Counted from the first letter of the stretch, positions 6,780 to 14,885 are shown. The stretch is 27,202 bases of DNA from UMGS1071 sp045638545 (GCA_045638545.1 JAZUBL010000013.1:1-27202); one strand, 5' to 3'. The notes: generated from the letters alone by a model not told the origin. Numbers and translations: made by a program.

Positions 6780-7289
6780 ATGGCAAGAAAGAATAAAACA
6801 ATCATCCATATGTGCCTGGCGGCAGTAATGACAGCTATCGTGTTTGTTGTTACAGCTTATCTGCACGTTCCATCTTACACCGGTTACACCCACGTTGGTG
6901 ACGGTTTCATCTATCTGGCAGCATGCCTGCTGCCGCTGCCCTATGGTATTTTCGTCGGTTCTGCAGGTGCGCTGCTGGCAGATTGCCTGACCGGTTATGC
7001 CATCTGGGCGCCGGCCTCTGTTGTGATCAAAGCAGCGACAGTGTTCTGTTTTTCCAGAAAGGGCAGGATTATTTCTGTACGAAATCTTATCGGCATAATT
7101 CCAGCGTGGGCACTTTGCTGCTGCGGTTATTATATTTATGAAGTAATGCTGGTGGGCAACTTCCTGGCGCCGATGGCCGGTTTATTAGGCTACGTGTCTC
7201 AGTGTGTGCTGAGCGGCGTGGTATTCGTACTCATTGGTCTGGCACTGGATAAAGGTAAAATTAAACATACTCTGTTAGATATGAAATAA
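6780..7289 (+). CDS. ECF transporter S component, probably for pyridoxine (TIGR04002/PdxU-like)
   Basis: Membrane substrate-binding subunit of a group II energy-coupling factor transporter; 169 residues with about five to six hydrophobic segments. The first helix carries the AAVMTAIVFVVT pattern common to S components, with Ala residues thought to contact the T component. The motif HVGDGFIYLAACLLP and the later GALLADCLTGYAIWAP are typical of S components of this type. It lies 12 bases after the B6 kinase, with a G-rich ribosome site directly after that stop, so it is co-transcribed. No EcfA or EcfT gene is in the window, so it must share a module encoded elsewhere. B6 as substrate is inferred from the neighbours. 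Confidence 0.85.
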   Translation: MARKNKTIIHMCLAAVMTAIVFVVTAYLHVPSYTGYTHVGDGFIYLAACLLPLPYGIFVGSAGALLADCLTGYAIWAPASVVIKAATVFCFSRKGRIISVRNLIGIIPAWALCCCGYYIYEVMLVGNFLAPMAGLLGYVSQCVLSGVVFVLIGLALDKGKIKHTLLDMK

Positions 7290-7294
7290 AATGA

Positions 7295-7325
7295 AAGACG
7301 GCTGAATTTTCAGCCGTCTTTTTTT
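7295..7325 (+). terminator. Intrinsic terminator of the B6 salvage operon
   Basis: AAGACGGCTGAA (7295-7306) pairs perfectly with TTCAGCCGTCTT (7309-7320) around a tiny loop, followed by a run of T. Confidence 0.93.
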
Positions 7326-7343
7326 GCATAAAAGATTGATTTT

Positions 7344-7476
7344 CCGCGGAAAAACAGTGTTTTTGCCGAATCAGTTGCTATCCCTTTGCCGTATGTATGG
7401 ATTGCCCGGCGCAGCCGGGGGAATTCACAGAAAAACCGCAGAAAACCAGAGCTTTTGCCGAATCAGTTGCTATCCC
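7344..7476. repeat. Pair of 41-bp imperfect direct repeats upstream of the GH3 gene
   Basis: Copy one spans 7344-7384 and copy two 7436-7476, with starts 92 bases apart. They differ at 4 positions and the last 24 bases are identical (from TTTTGCCGAATC to CTATCCC). Copy two supplies the -35 element (TTGCTA) of the GH3 promoter; copy one has the same TTGCTA but no good -10 after it. Copy one overlaps a 14-bp palindrome TTTTCCGCGGAAAA (7340-7353). A short CCCGGC/GCCGGG hairpin (7405-7419) lies between them. They may be a duplicated promoter-operator region. Confidence 0.8.
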
Positions 7477-7495
7477 AATCCCATTGTGATAAGAT
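7467..7495 (+). promoter_or_regulatory. Promoter of the GH3 beta-glucosidase gene
   Basis: TTGCTA (7467-7472), a 17-bp spacer and TAAGAT (7490-7495) preceded by TGA, an extended -10. The -35 lies inside the second 41-bp repeat. Confidence 0.6.
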
Positions 7496-7526
7496 TGAGA
7501 AAATACATGGAATTTTGGAGATCGTC

Positions 7527-9986
7527 ATGAAACATCCTGAAATCGTAAGCAAAATGACACTGGAGCAGAAGGCAGCTTTTGTCACCGGCGCAGACTACTG
7601 GAACCTGAAAGGCGCGCCGGAGCTTGGACTGCCGAAAATCAATATTACAGATGGCTCTCACGGTCTGCGCAAGCAGCAGAAAAACCGCAAAGCATCTGGT
7701 GGCATCGGGCTGAATAAATCGATCCCGGCGACCTGTTTTCCACCGGCAGCAACGTCTTCCTGTTCCTGGAACATGGAGCTGCTCCGACAGATCGGTGCGG
7801 CTATTGGTGAGGAGTGTGCAGCGGAGGGTACTTCTGTGCTGCTTGGACCTGGCGTTAATATCAAGCGGTCGCCTGTCTGCGGCCGCAACTTTGAATATTA
7901 TAGTGAGGACCCTTATCTGGCTGGTAAATGTGCAGCGGCATTTGTACAGGGGGTTCAGTCGAAGGGCATTGGCACGTCCCTCAAGCATTTTGCCTGCAAT
8001 TCTCAGGAGGCATACCGCATGGTCGTCAACGAGGTTGTTGATGAGCGTGCCATGCGTGAATTATACCTGACTGCCTTTGAAATCTGCGTAAAGGAAGCGC
8101 AGCCGTGGACTGTGATGAATGCCTATAATCAGGTTAACGGCATTTATGCTTCTCAGAACGGCTATCTGCAGAACACCATTCTCCGCAAGGAGTGGGGATT
8201 CGACGGCGTAGTAGTGACGGACTGGGGTTCTTCCGTCAACCGTGTGCCGGGTCTCAAATGCGGCACCGATCTGGAAATGCCTTCCTCCGGTGCGATCAAC
8301 ACAAACAAAATTATCCGTGCAGTGCAGAGGGGAGAGCTGGATGAAGCAATTCTCGACACCCGCGTGGATAACATTGTAGATCTGATTTTAAAAGCAAAGC
8401 CAGTGCAGGAAGAATCTCATACATACGATGCAGATGCGCACCATGATATTGCCAGAAAAGTAGCAGAAGAGTCCATGGTTCTGCTGAAAAATGAGGACGG
8501 CATTCTGCCGCTGAAAGCAGGGCAGAAGATCGCGCTCATTGGTGAGCTGGCGGTGAGTCCTCGTTATCAAGGGGCAGGTACGTCAATTGTGAACCCGACC
8601 AGGATAGACAATGCCCACGATGCGCTGCAGGAGCAGGGTGTTTCGTTTATGTTTGCGAAGGGATATGAAAAACATAGCGATCAGGTTGACCCTGTTCTCA
8701 TTCAGGAAGCAGTAACCGCTGCAAAAGAAGCAGATACTGCAGTGATATTTGCCGGCCTGACAGAAGAGTATGAAGCAGAAGGCTATGACCGCGAAAATAT
8801 GAACCTGCCGGAAAATCATAACTATCTCATTGAAGCAGTGGCACAGGTAAACCGAAATGTGGTGGTTGTACTGGTTGGCGGTTCTGTAGTGGAAATGCGT
8901 TGGCTGAACAAAGTGAAGGCTGTGCTCAACAGCGGCCTTGGCGGTCAGGCCAGCGGCAGCGCTGCAGCCAATCTGCTGACCGGTAACGTGAACCCGTCCG
9001 GTAAAACTTCCGAGACATATCCGCTTTCTTTTAAAGATAACCCAACTTATGGCAATTATCCGGGCAACTCTGTTTCCAGTGAGCACCGGGAGTCTGTTTA
9101 CATTGGCTATCGTTATTACGACACCGCAAACAAAGAGGTACTGTTCCCATTTGGCCATGGCCTTTCCTATACTACCTTTGCGTACAGTGACCTGCATCTT
9201 TCGAAAAAATGTATGATGGATACGGATACCGTAACCGTTACTTTTAAAGTGAAAAACATCGGCACTGTAGATGGCGCAGAAGTGGCGCAGCTTTATGTGA
9301 AGGACTGTGATTCCACGATTTTCCGTCCGGAAAAAGAATTGCGAGCCTTTACAAAGGTTTTCCTGAAAGCAGGCGAGGAAAAGACAGTTTCCATGGAGCT
9401 TTCAAAGCGCGCCTTTGCGTTTTACAACACAGCCGCAAAAGACTGGACTGTGGAAGGCGGTACTTTTGAAATTTTAGTTGGTGCTTCCAGCCGTGACATC
9501 CGCCTGAAAAAAGAGCTGACGGTACTTGCTTCTCAGGCGGTGGAAATCCCGGACTACAGCATGACAGCGCCTTCCTATTATAAAGCGGACCGAAATGGCA
9601 TGAAGGGTGCAGAATTTGCGGCTGTTTACGGAAAAGCGCTGCCGCCGTCTCAACTGGATAAGACGAAAAAAATTACCATTTACAACTGCCTCAATGATGC
9701 AAAGCATACGAAGTGGGGCAAAACAGTTACAGATATTATTCAGTTCATTATGCCAAAACTGGGCGCCGACGGCAGCGGCGAAAGCGCTATGCTTTACGCC
9801 ATGGCAACGCAGATCCCGATCCGCAACTTTGTTTCCATGAGCATGGGCGTATTTACGCCAAAGATGGCGGAGGCACTGCTGATGATCCTCAATGATGACG
9901 ACTCCACAGCAAAAGGATTGGGAAAACTTGCTTTTCATCTGTGCATGACACTGCGGAATGTGCCGGACCTGTTCCGATCCATTTAA
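7527..9986 (+). CDS. Glycoside hydrolase family 3 beta-glucosidase
   Basis: Retaining exo-acting glycosidase of 819 residues with no signal peptide, so probably cytoplasmic and acting on imported oligosaccharides or glycosides. The N-terminal GH3 barrel includes GPGVNIKRSPVCGRNFEYYSED (about 107-128), the KHF motif (153-155) and GFDGVVVTDWGS, where D232 is the nucleophile. The GH3 C-terminal sandwich domain follows (about 330-560, with EAEGYDRENMNLP), then a fibronectin III-like domain (about 570-665, with VAQLYVKD). An extra C-terminal region of about 150 residues has no recognised domain. The start at ATG 7527 has GGAG six bases upstream; the open frame from 7386 is rejected because it runs through the promoter. 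The glycosidic specificity (beta-glucose versus xylose or another sugar) is not determined. Confidence 0.93.
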   Translation: MKHPEIVSKMTLEQKAAFVTGADYWNLKGAPELGLPKINITDGSHGLRKQQKNRKASGGIGLNKSIPATCFPPAATSSCSWNMELLRQIGAAIGEECAAEGTSVLLGPGVNIKRSPVCGRNFEYYSEDPYLAGKCAAAFVQGVQSKGIGTSLKHFACNSQEAYRMVVNEVVDERAMRELYLTAFEICVKEAQPWTVMNAYNQVNGIYASQNGYLQNTILRKEWGFDGVVVTDWGSSVNRVPGLKCGTDLEMPSSGAINTNKIIRAVQRGELDEAILDTRVDNIVDLILKAKPVQEESHTYDADAHHDIARKVAEESMVLLKNEDGILPLKAGQKIALIGELAVSPRYQGAGTSIVNPTRIDNAHDALQEQGVSFMFAKGYEKHSDQVDPVLIQEAVTAAKEADTAVIFAGLTEEYEAEGYDRENMNLPENHNYLIEAVAQVNRNVVVVLVGGSVVEMRWLNKVKAVLNSGLGGQASGSAAANLLTGNVNPSGKTSETYPLSFKDNPTYGNYPGNSVSSEHRESVYIGYRYYDTANKEVLFPFGHGLSYTTFAYSDLHLSKKCMMDTDTVTVTFKVKNIGTVDGAEVAQLYVKDCDSTIFRPEKELRAFTKVFLKAGEEKTVSMELSKRAFAFYNTAAKDWTVEGGTFEILVGASSRDIRLKKELTVLASQAVEIPDYSMTAPSYYKADRNGMKGAEFAAVYGKALPPSQLDKTKKITIYNCLNDAKHTKWGKTVTDIIQFIMPKLGADGSGESAMLYAMATQIPIRNFVSMSMGVFTPKMAEALLMILNDDDSTAKGLGKLAFHLCMTLRNVPDLFRSI

Positions 9987-9997
9987 TATTGTTAGAG

Positions 9998-10024
9998 AAG
10001 CCTTCCAGCAGGAGGGCTTTTTAA
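9998..10024 (+). terminator. Intrinsic terminator of the GH3 gene
   Basis: AAGCCTTCC (9998-10006) pairs with GGAGGGCTT (10011-10019), with one mismatch, and is followed by TTTT. Confidence 0.8.
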
Positions 10025-10042
10025 TTGTTTACAAATACAGAG

Positions 10043-10071
10043 TTGATTCAACAGTGGTTTTATGATATAAG
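10043..10071 (+). promoter_or_regulatory. Promoter of the lipoprotein-MBOAT-DHHW operon
   Basis: TTGATT (10043-10048), a 17-bp spacer and TATAAG (10066-10071) preceded by TGA. It lies just after the GH3 terminator and about 45 bases before the lipoprotein start. Confidence 0.65.
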
Positions 10072-10114
10072 TAATTGTACATTTTTAATTGATAGAAAAA
10101 GGAGACTTCTAAAT

Positions 10115-10729
10115 ATGAAAAAGAAACTTGCACTGATCGCGGCAGCACTTGTTCTGGCTGTATCCGCAGTATCTCTCACAGCTTGCGGCGGTGAGCCAAC
10201 AACACCAGACAACGGCGCAGGCGTTGTTGTAACAGATAAGGCTGCAGTTGCAGATTCTGCTGATGCACTGAACCAGGTATGGAACACCTATGCTGAGGAC
10301 GAGAAGTTTGCAGCAATGGGCGGCGACTACACAACTCCAGTTGACAACGCAGCTGGTCTGATGAACCTGGCAGACAAGGAAACTGTGACAGGTATGCTGC
10401 AGCTGCCTGCAGAGTTTGCTTCCCTGGATAAGTGCGCATCTGTTGCATCTCTCATTCACATGATGAACACCAATACTTTCACAGGCGCAGCATACCAGAT
10501 GACAAACGCAGCTGACGCTGATGCTTTCATCGACGAGCTGAAGGCACACTACCCAACTGTACAGTGGATGTGCGGCACACCGGATACACTGGCTGTGTTC
10601 AAGATCAACGGCGGTGACTACGTTGTTGCAGCATTTGGTAATGCAGACCTGATCAACACTTTCACCACAAAGATGCAGACTGTTTACGGCAATAACGTAG
10701 CTGTGGCAGCAACTGTAGCACTGGTATAA
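10115..10729 (+). CDS. Hypothetical lipoprotein, first gene of an O-acetylation-like cassette
   Basis: A 204-residue secreted, membrane-anchored protein of unknown family. The N-terminus is a type II signal peptide, MKKKLALIAAALVLAVSAVS followed by LTAC, with the lipidated Cys at residue 24, then a Gly/Pro/Thr linker. The mature part has no metal-binding or catalytic motif that I recognise; it is rich in Ala and Asp and looks like a small alpha/beta domain (MCGTPDTLAVFKINGGDYVVAAFGN). The start at ATG 10115 has AAAAAGGAG ten bases upstream. It lies 21 bases before the MBOAT gene with no terminator between, so it is probably co-expressed, and may work at the surface with the acyl-transfer proteins. 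It resembles lipoproteins placed beside such genes in other Clostridia, but I cannot confirm homology. The signal peptide is nearly the same as in the DUF3048 protein at 18899. Confidence 0.75.
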   Translation: MKKKLALIAAALVLAVSAVSLTACGGEPTTPDNGAGVVVTDKAAVADSADALNQVWNTYAEDEKFAAMGGDYTTPVDNAAGLMNLADKETVTGMLQLPAEFASLDKCASVASLIHMMNTNTFTGAAYQMTNAADADAFIDELKAHYPTVQWMCGTPDTLAVFKINGGDYVVAAFGNADLINTFTTKMQTVYGNNVAVAATVALV

Positions 10730-10750
10730 TTTAAAAACTGAGGCAGAAAA

Positions 10751-12151
10751 ATGTTATTTTCCAGTATTACGTTTTTATACTATTTTCTGCCGTGTGTTCT
10801 GTTTTTGTATTTCATCGCACCAAGGTTCCTGAAAAACAGCGTGCTGTTACTTTCCAGCCTGTTTTTCTACGCCTGGGGCGAGCCGATATACGTCATTCTG
10901 ATGGCAGCCTCGATCGTGGTTGGATATGGTTCCGGCCTTCTGATTGAGGCTGTTCGTCCCCGTGGACTCAGGCGGCTTGTGCTTGCACTTGCAGTAACGG
11001 CCCATCTGGGTGCGCTGGCGTTCTTTAAATATGCTGATTTCTTTATAGGGAATTTCAGCGCTGCAACAGGACTGCCCATTCCGCTGCTGCAGATCGCGCT
11101 GCCGATCGGCATCAGCTTCTACACGTTCCAGATCATCAGCTATCTCGTTGACGTGTACCGCGGAGATGTGGCAGCCCAGAAGAATCCGATCCACTTCGGT
11201 GCTTACGTTGCCATGTTTCCGCAGCTGATTGCCGGCCCTGTGGTGCGATACTCTCAAATTGCAGAGGAGCTGAACCATCGCCGCCACAGCCTGGAACACT
11301 TTGCCTGCGGTATGCGTCGATTTGTGTTCGGCCTTGCAAAGAAGGTGCTGATTGCCAACAATTTAGGCGCATTGTGTGAGAGCTTCCATGCTTCCGGCGA
11401 TAAATCGGTCCTGTTCTACTGGCTTTACGCTGTAGCTTTTGCGCTGCAGATCTACTTTGACTTCTCCGGTTATTCAGACATGGCCATTGGCCTTGGCCGT
11501 GTATTTGGTTTCCGCTTTGCAGAGAACTTTAACTATCCATTTGTTTCCCGCAGCATTACTGAGTTCTGGCGCCGCTGGCACATTTCTCTGGGCAGCTGGT
11601 TCCGGGACTACGTCTACATTCCGATGGGCGGCAGCCGTGTAGGTAAATTCCGCTGGCTGTTTAACATTTTCATCGTGTGGATGATGACCGGTTTCTGGCA
11701 CGGCGCGGCATGGAACTTTATTGTATGGGGTCTGTTCTTTGCAGCATTGCTGATGATCGAAAAGCTGTTCCTGCATAAATTCCTCAGCAGAACAAAGGTG
11801 CTCAGCCGCCTGTATGTGATCCTTGCACTGCTGGTAAGCTTTGTGGTGTTCAGCGCCAGCGATTTACCGCAGGGCATTGCTTACGTAGGCGGTATGTTCG
11901 GCGGGGCAGGTGTACCGTTTGTTTCCGGCGAGTTCTGGTACTGTCTGCGCAGCTTTGCTGTGGTGCTGGTGCTGGCAGCGGTTGGTTCCACACCGCTGCT
12001 GCGTGTGATCGTAGAGAAGATCAAAGCAAAAGAAGCCGGCACCCGTGTGCTGAACATTCTGGAGCCATTTGCACTGGCAGCGTTGTTGGTGATCGTTACC
12101 GGCTATCTGGTGGACGGTTCCTTTAATCCGTTCCTGTATTTCCGGTTTTAG
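10751..12151 (+). CDS. MBOAT family membrane O-acyltransferase (AlgI-like)
   Basis: Polytopic membrane protein of 466 residues that should move an acyl group, probably acetyl, across the membrane for modification of a surface polysaccharide. It has the family start LFSSITFLYYFLPCVLFLYF, many hydrophobic helices, PIGISFYTFQIISYLVDVYRG with FPQLIAGPVVRYSQI, the core FDFSGYSDMAIGLG, the FWRRWHISLGSWFRDYVYIP loop (H277) and the catalytic histidine H317 in GFWHGAAWNF. Length and motifs match AlgI, PatA and related proteins. TGAGG lies seven bases before the ATG. The next gene, 11 bases on, encodes a DHHW/AlgX-like protein, the usual partner that transfers the acyl group outside. The polysaccharide is not known. 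Confidence 0.93.
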   Translation: MLFSSITFLYYFLPCVLFLYFIAPRFLKNSVLLLSSLFFYAWGEPIYVILMAASIVVGYGSGLLIEAVRPRGLRRLVLALAVTAHLGALAFFKYADFFIGNFSAATGLPIPLLQIALPIGISFYTFQIISYLVDVYRGDVAAQKNPIHFGAYVAMFPQLIAGPVVRYSQIAEELNHRRHSLEHFACGMRRFVFGLAKKVLIANNLGALCESFHASGDKSVLFYWLYAVAFALQIYFDFSGYSDMAIGLGRVFGFRFAENFNYPFVSRSITEFWRRWHISLGSWFRDYVYIPMGGSRVGKFRWLFNIFIVWMMTGFWHGAAWNFIVWGLFFAALLMIEKLFLHKFLSRTKVLSRLYVILALLVSFVVFSASDLPQGIAYVGGMFGGAGVPFVSGEFWYCLRSFAVVLVLAAVGSTPLLRVIVEKIKAKEAGTRVLNILEPFALAALLVIVTGYLVDGSFNPFLYFRF

Positions 12152-12162
12152 GAGGGCACAGT

Positions 12163-13263
12163 ATGACAACGAAAGTGAAAAATATTGTAGTTGCCCTTCT
12201 GATTGCAGTGATTCTTGCAGGCATGGCAGTGTTCGTCTGGCTGAAACCAAATGATAGCTACGCAGAATCAGAGCGGCGGTATCTGGCTTCTTTTCCAAAT
12301 CTGACATGGGACAGCATCGTTTCCGGCCAGTTTATGGACGAGTTTGAAAGTTATACGCTGGATCAGTTCCCACTGCGGGAAAAACTGCGGACGGTGAAGG
12401 CGCTGACAGCATTTTACGGTTTTTATCAACAGGACAACAACGGCATTTACCAGGCGCAGGGTCACCTGAGCAAACTGGAATATCCGATGCAGCCGGCCAA
12501 TATGGAACACGCTGCAAAACGCTTCCGCTACGTGTATGACAGGTATCTGGCAGAAAGCGGTTCTGCTGTTTATTTCTCCATGATTCCTGACAAGAATTAT
12601 TTTCTTGCAGAACAGAGCGGCAGACCGTCTCTTGATTATGAGGAATTCTTCTCTGCTATGCAGAAGAAAACAGACTTCATGACGTATATTGACCTTACAG
12701 ACACACTGGTGTTGGCAGATTATTACTGCACAGATACTCACTGGCGGCAGGAAAACCTGCCGGATACAGCACAGAAGCTGGCCACGGCCATGGGCGTTCC
12801 GCTGACGGCATCATATACCACAGAGACGCTGGACGTACCGTTTTACGGTGTGTATGCGGGGCAGTCTGCACTGCCGGTGAAGGCAGACACGCTGTCTTAT
12901 CTAATGAACGATACGCTTGCACAATGCATTGTGTATGACCATGAAAACGGAAAAGCCATTTCTGTTTATGATATGGAAAAAGCCATGGGGGATGACCCTT
13001 ACGAATTATTTCTGTCGGGACCGTTATCGCTGATCACGCTGGAAAATCCAGAGGCGGCAACCGACAGAGAACTGATCCTGTTCCGCGACTCCTTCGGCAG
13101 CAGCATTGCGCCGCTGCTGGCGGAAGGCTACCGGAAAATTACACTGGTAGATATCCGTTATCTTGCACCGGAGCTGTTGGAGCGTCATATTGATTTCCAT
13201 GGGCAGGACGTACTGTTTTTATACAGCACTTCTGTACTGAACAACGGCAATACGATCAAATAA
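12163..13263 (+). CDS. DHHW family protein (AlgJ/AlgX-like SGNH acyltransferase)
   Basis: A 366-residue membrane-anchored extracytoplasmic protein, with an N-terminal signal anchor (about residues 8-27). It has the order of the SGNH-like AlgX/AlgJ/DHHW proteins: YLASFPNLTWDSIVSGQFMD and QFPLREKL near the N-terminus, then the catalytic Asp-x-His pair in CTDTHW (D191, H193) and the nucleophile serine in FRDSFGSS (S310). In many homologues the motif reads DHHW; here it is DTHW, as in some family members. It likely accepts the acyl group from the MBOAT protein encoded 11 bases upstream and transfers it to a surface glycan. AGGAGG overlaps the upstream stop, a sign of tight coupling. A strong terminator follows. 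Confidence 0.9.
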   Translation: MTTKVKNIVVALLIAVILAGMAVFVWLKPNDSYAESERRYLASFPNLTWDSIVSGQFMDEFESYTLDQFPLREKLRTVKALTAFYGFYQQDNNGIYQAQGHLSKLEYPMQPANMEHAAKRFRYVYDRYLAESGSAVYFSMIPDKNYFLAEQSGRPSLDYEEFFSAMQKKTDFMTYIDLTDTLVLADYYCTDTHWRQENLPDTAQKLATAMGVPLTASYTTETLDVPFYGVYAGQSALPVKADTLSYLMNDTLAQCIVYDHENGKAISVYDMEKAMGDDPYELFLSGPLSLITLENPEAATDRELILFRDSFGSSIAPLLAEGYRKITLVDIRYLAPELLERHIDFHGQDVLFLYSTSVLNNGNTIK

Positions 13264-13295
13264 AAAGAACCTCGGTACAGCACCGAGGTTCTTTT
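13263..13295. terminator. Bidirectional terminator
   Basis: AAAAGAACCTCGGT (13263-13276) pairs perfectly with ACCGAGGTTCTTTT (13282-13295) around a 5-base loop. It separates the convergent DHHW and FliB-like genes and ends both. Confidence 0.95.
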
Positions 13296-13297
13296 GT

Positions 13298-14230
13298 TTA
13301 TGCGCATACTTCATCCAGTAGGATGTATAAGTTTTCGTCGGAATATTCGATCTCTGATGAAAACAGGCGTGCCAGTTCAATCTGATCTTCTACGGTGAAG
13401 CTGCCGGTCAGTGTCCACTGTACAGCGCCCATGGCACGGAGCAGTTCATAACCGAGCGCAGCAAAAGCAGCTCTGTCACCGGCATCGAAAAGATCTACTG
13501 CATTGGCAAAGTGGCGGTAGATAAAGTAAACCAGCAGCTGTTCATATTCTGTCTGGCGGTTTGCCATATGCTGCTCGAAGCCGTCAAAATCGGCTGTTTC
13601 CCAATTGTTGCGGAGCTGTACCAGCTGATCTGTCCAGGCGTCGTCCAGGCGCTCCAGTGTGAAAAATACCTCTGTCCATTCGCCAAGGGTGCGCTCCGGC
13701 AGGGAAGTTTCACACAGAAACAGCATATCATCTACGCGGTCGTAAATTGGTTTTTCTCTGTACTGCAGCATGGCAATTGCCGCATCCCGCAGGTTGATGA
13801 TTTCATCTTCGCCTTCTGCTTCACCGGTTACTTCCAGTTGTACCGGTTCCTGCTTTGTCAGGATCAGCCGGGCGGCTTCCTCACAGCAAAGGCCAAGGCC
13901 TGTCTCTACACGGCCCGGTAATTCATTGCGGAACCGCGGATGGTCGCTGCAGATGCCGCACAGGTGTTCTTCGCCTAAGGTCAGGATAATATCACAGAGA
14001 TTTTCCTCATTTAAAAACGGGCAGCGGTCATGTTCGCCTAAAATAAAATGAGGCTGCTCACACCAGTTGATTTTTTCTTTCATCCGGCAGCTCAGTTCGC
14101 CGGAAACCGTTTTATAAAACGCAGCGGTATCCGGGTCGATGTCAATTTCCCAGCCGATGCAGCAGTTGTGTTTACATGCTTTGTTGATGCACTGAAATTC
14201 GTTGTAATAGTCCGGAAATACAAGTTCCAT
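13298..14230 (-). CDS. FliB-like lysine N-methylase family protein
   Basis: A 310-residue cytoplasmic protein matching the FliB family, first known from Salmonella as flagellin lysine N-methylase. The conserved Cys-rich N-terminal half is present: KACKHNCCIGWEIDID (about 18-33), CPFLNEENLCDIILTLGEE (about 70-88) and CGICSDHPRF (about 91-100), then a CCEEAARLIL segment. This cysteine pattern suggests a metal or iron-sulfur site, as proposed for the family; the C-terminal half is variable. There are no flagellar genes in the window, so the substrate may not be flagellin, and such genes are common in non-motile Clostridia. AAAGGAG lies nine bases before the ATG and a good promoter is at 14253-14281. 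It is a single-gene unit. Confidence 0.88.
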   Translation of the reverse strand: MELVFPDYYNEFQCINKACKHNCCIGWEIDIDPDTAAFYKTVSGELSCRMKEKINWCEQPHFILGEHDRCPFLNEENLCDIILTLGEEHLCGICSDHPRFRNELPGRVETGLGLCCEEAARLILTKQEPVQLEVTGEAEGEDEIINLRDAAIAMLQYREKPIYDRVDDMLFLCETSLPERTLGEWTEVFFTLERLDDAWTDQLVQLRNNWETADFDGFEQHMANRQTEYEQLLVYFIYRHFANAVDLFDAGDRAAFAALGYELLRAMGAVQWTLTGSFTVEDQIELARLFSSEIEYSDENLYILLDEVCA

Positions 14231-14252
14231 AACAACACACTCCTTTGCAACT

Positions 14253-14281
14253 ATGATAGCACTTCAAAAGCCGCTCTGCAA
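14253..14281 (-). promoter_or_regulatory. Promoter of the FliB-like gene
   Basis: On the minus strand TTGCAG (14281-14276), a 17-bp spacer and TATCAT (14258-14253) preceded by TGC, an extended -10. Confidence 0.7.
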
Positions 14282-14285
14282 GGCG

Positions 14286-14311
14286 CAAAAAAGCCCGGAT
14301 TTGATCCGGGC
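14286..14311 (-). terminator. Intrinsic terminator of thiT
   Basis: On the minus strand GCCCGGAT (14311-14304), a 3-base loop and ATCCGGGC (14300-14293), followed by TTTTTTG. It lies just past the thiT stop and just before the FliB-like promoter. Confidence 0.9.
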
Positions 14312-14318
14312 TGTCTTT

Positions 14319-14885
14319 TTATATAAAATTACGGCGCAGCAGCTGAGGCGCACATTTTGTAAGCAGTGTGATGATCAGTACTGTGATGACGATACATGGC
14401 AGCATATAGCTTCCATTATAAACGAGACTGTAGATCCATGGCTGCCAGTTTTCCGGCACATAGTCGCCCCAGAGAATCCAGCCGGAAAGGAAGCTGCAGC
14501 CAAAGCGCAGCAAACCGCAGACAATGGTGCTGATGCTGTAACCGACTACTTTATTCTGGAAAGGAGCGGCCAGCAGTTTTGCAAGACCAAGAATGGCATA
14601 AGCCAGCACATAGTCCAGCAGAATACAGCCGATCTGGCTCCAGATCGTCTGGCAGAACATGACGTTCTGGAAGCCAATGAACATCTGCAGGGAGCCGTGA
14701 ACCAGGCAGGTAAAACAACCCCATCCGGTGCCGTTGCGCAGACCCATCAGGATCAGCGGCATCATCTCGAGAGAAATGCTGCCGCCCTGCGGAAATTTGA
14801 AAATGGTCAGGTAAGAAAGCACCGTAGAGAGGGCGATCATCAGCGCGCCTTCTACCAGAATCCGTGTTCTGTTTCTGATACGCAT
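14319..14885 (-). CDS. thiT: Thiamine ECF transporter S component ThiT
   Basis: Membrane thiamine-binding subunit of a group II ECF transporter; 188 residues with about six hydrophobic helices. Family motifs are ALMIALSTVLSYL with a following KFPQGGSISLEMMPL, then GLRNGTGWGCFTCLVHGSLQMF, and near the C-terminus the aromatic SGWILWGDYVPENW and YNGSYMLP segments, which line the thiamine pocket in ThiT. The gene is preceded by a TPP riboswitch (14970-15054) and a terminator (14916-14947), which directly supports thiamine as substrate. AAAGGAG is seven bases before the ATG. The energising EcfA and EcfT subunits are not in the window. Confidence 0.95.
   Translation of the reverse strand: MRIRNRTRILVEGALMIALSTVLSYLTIFKFPQGGSISLEMMPLILMGLRNGTGWGCFTCLVHGSLQMFIGFQNVMFCQTIWSQIGCILLDYVLAYAILGLAKLLAAPFQNKVVGYSISTIVCGLLRFGCSFLSGWILWGDYVPENWQPWIYSLVYNGSYMLPCIVITVLIITLLTKCAPQLLRRNFI

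Noticed and set aside
7405..7421. Hairpin CCCGGC/GCCGGG as a REP-like element linked to the IS200 right end
   Set aside because: Only about nine bases are shared with the IS end (GCCGGGGGA), too little to support a relation.
7344..7476. Direct repeats as a minimal CRISPR array
   Set aside because: Only two units, imperfect, with a promoter in one and no cas genes nearby.
7386..7526. Upstream extension of the GH3 reading frame
   Set aside because: It runs through a 41-bp repeat and the promoter, is not GH3-like, and has no ribosome site; ATG 7527 is better placed.
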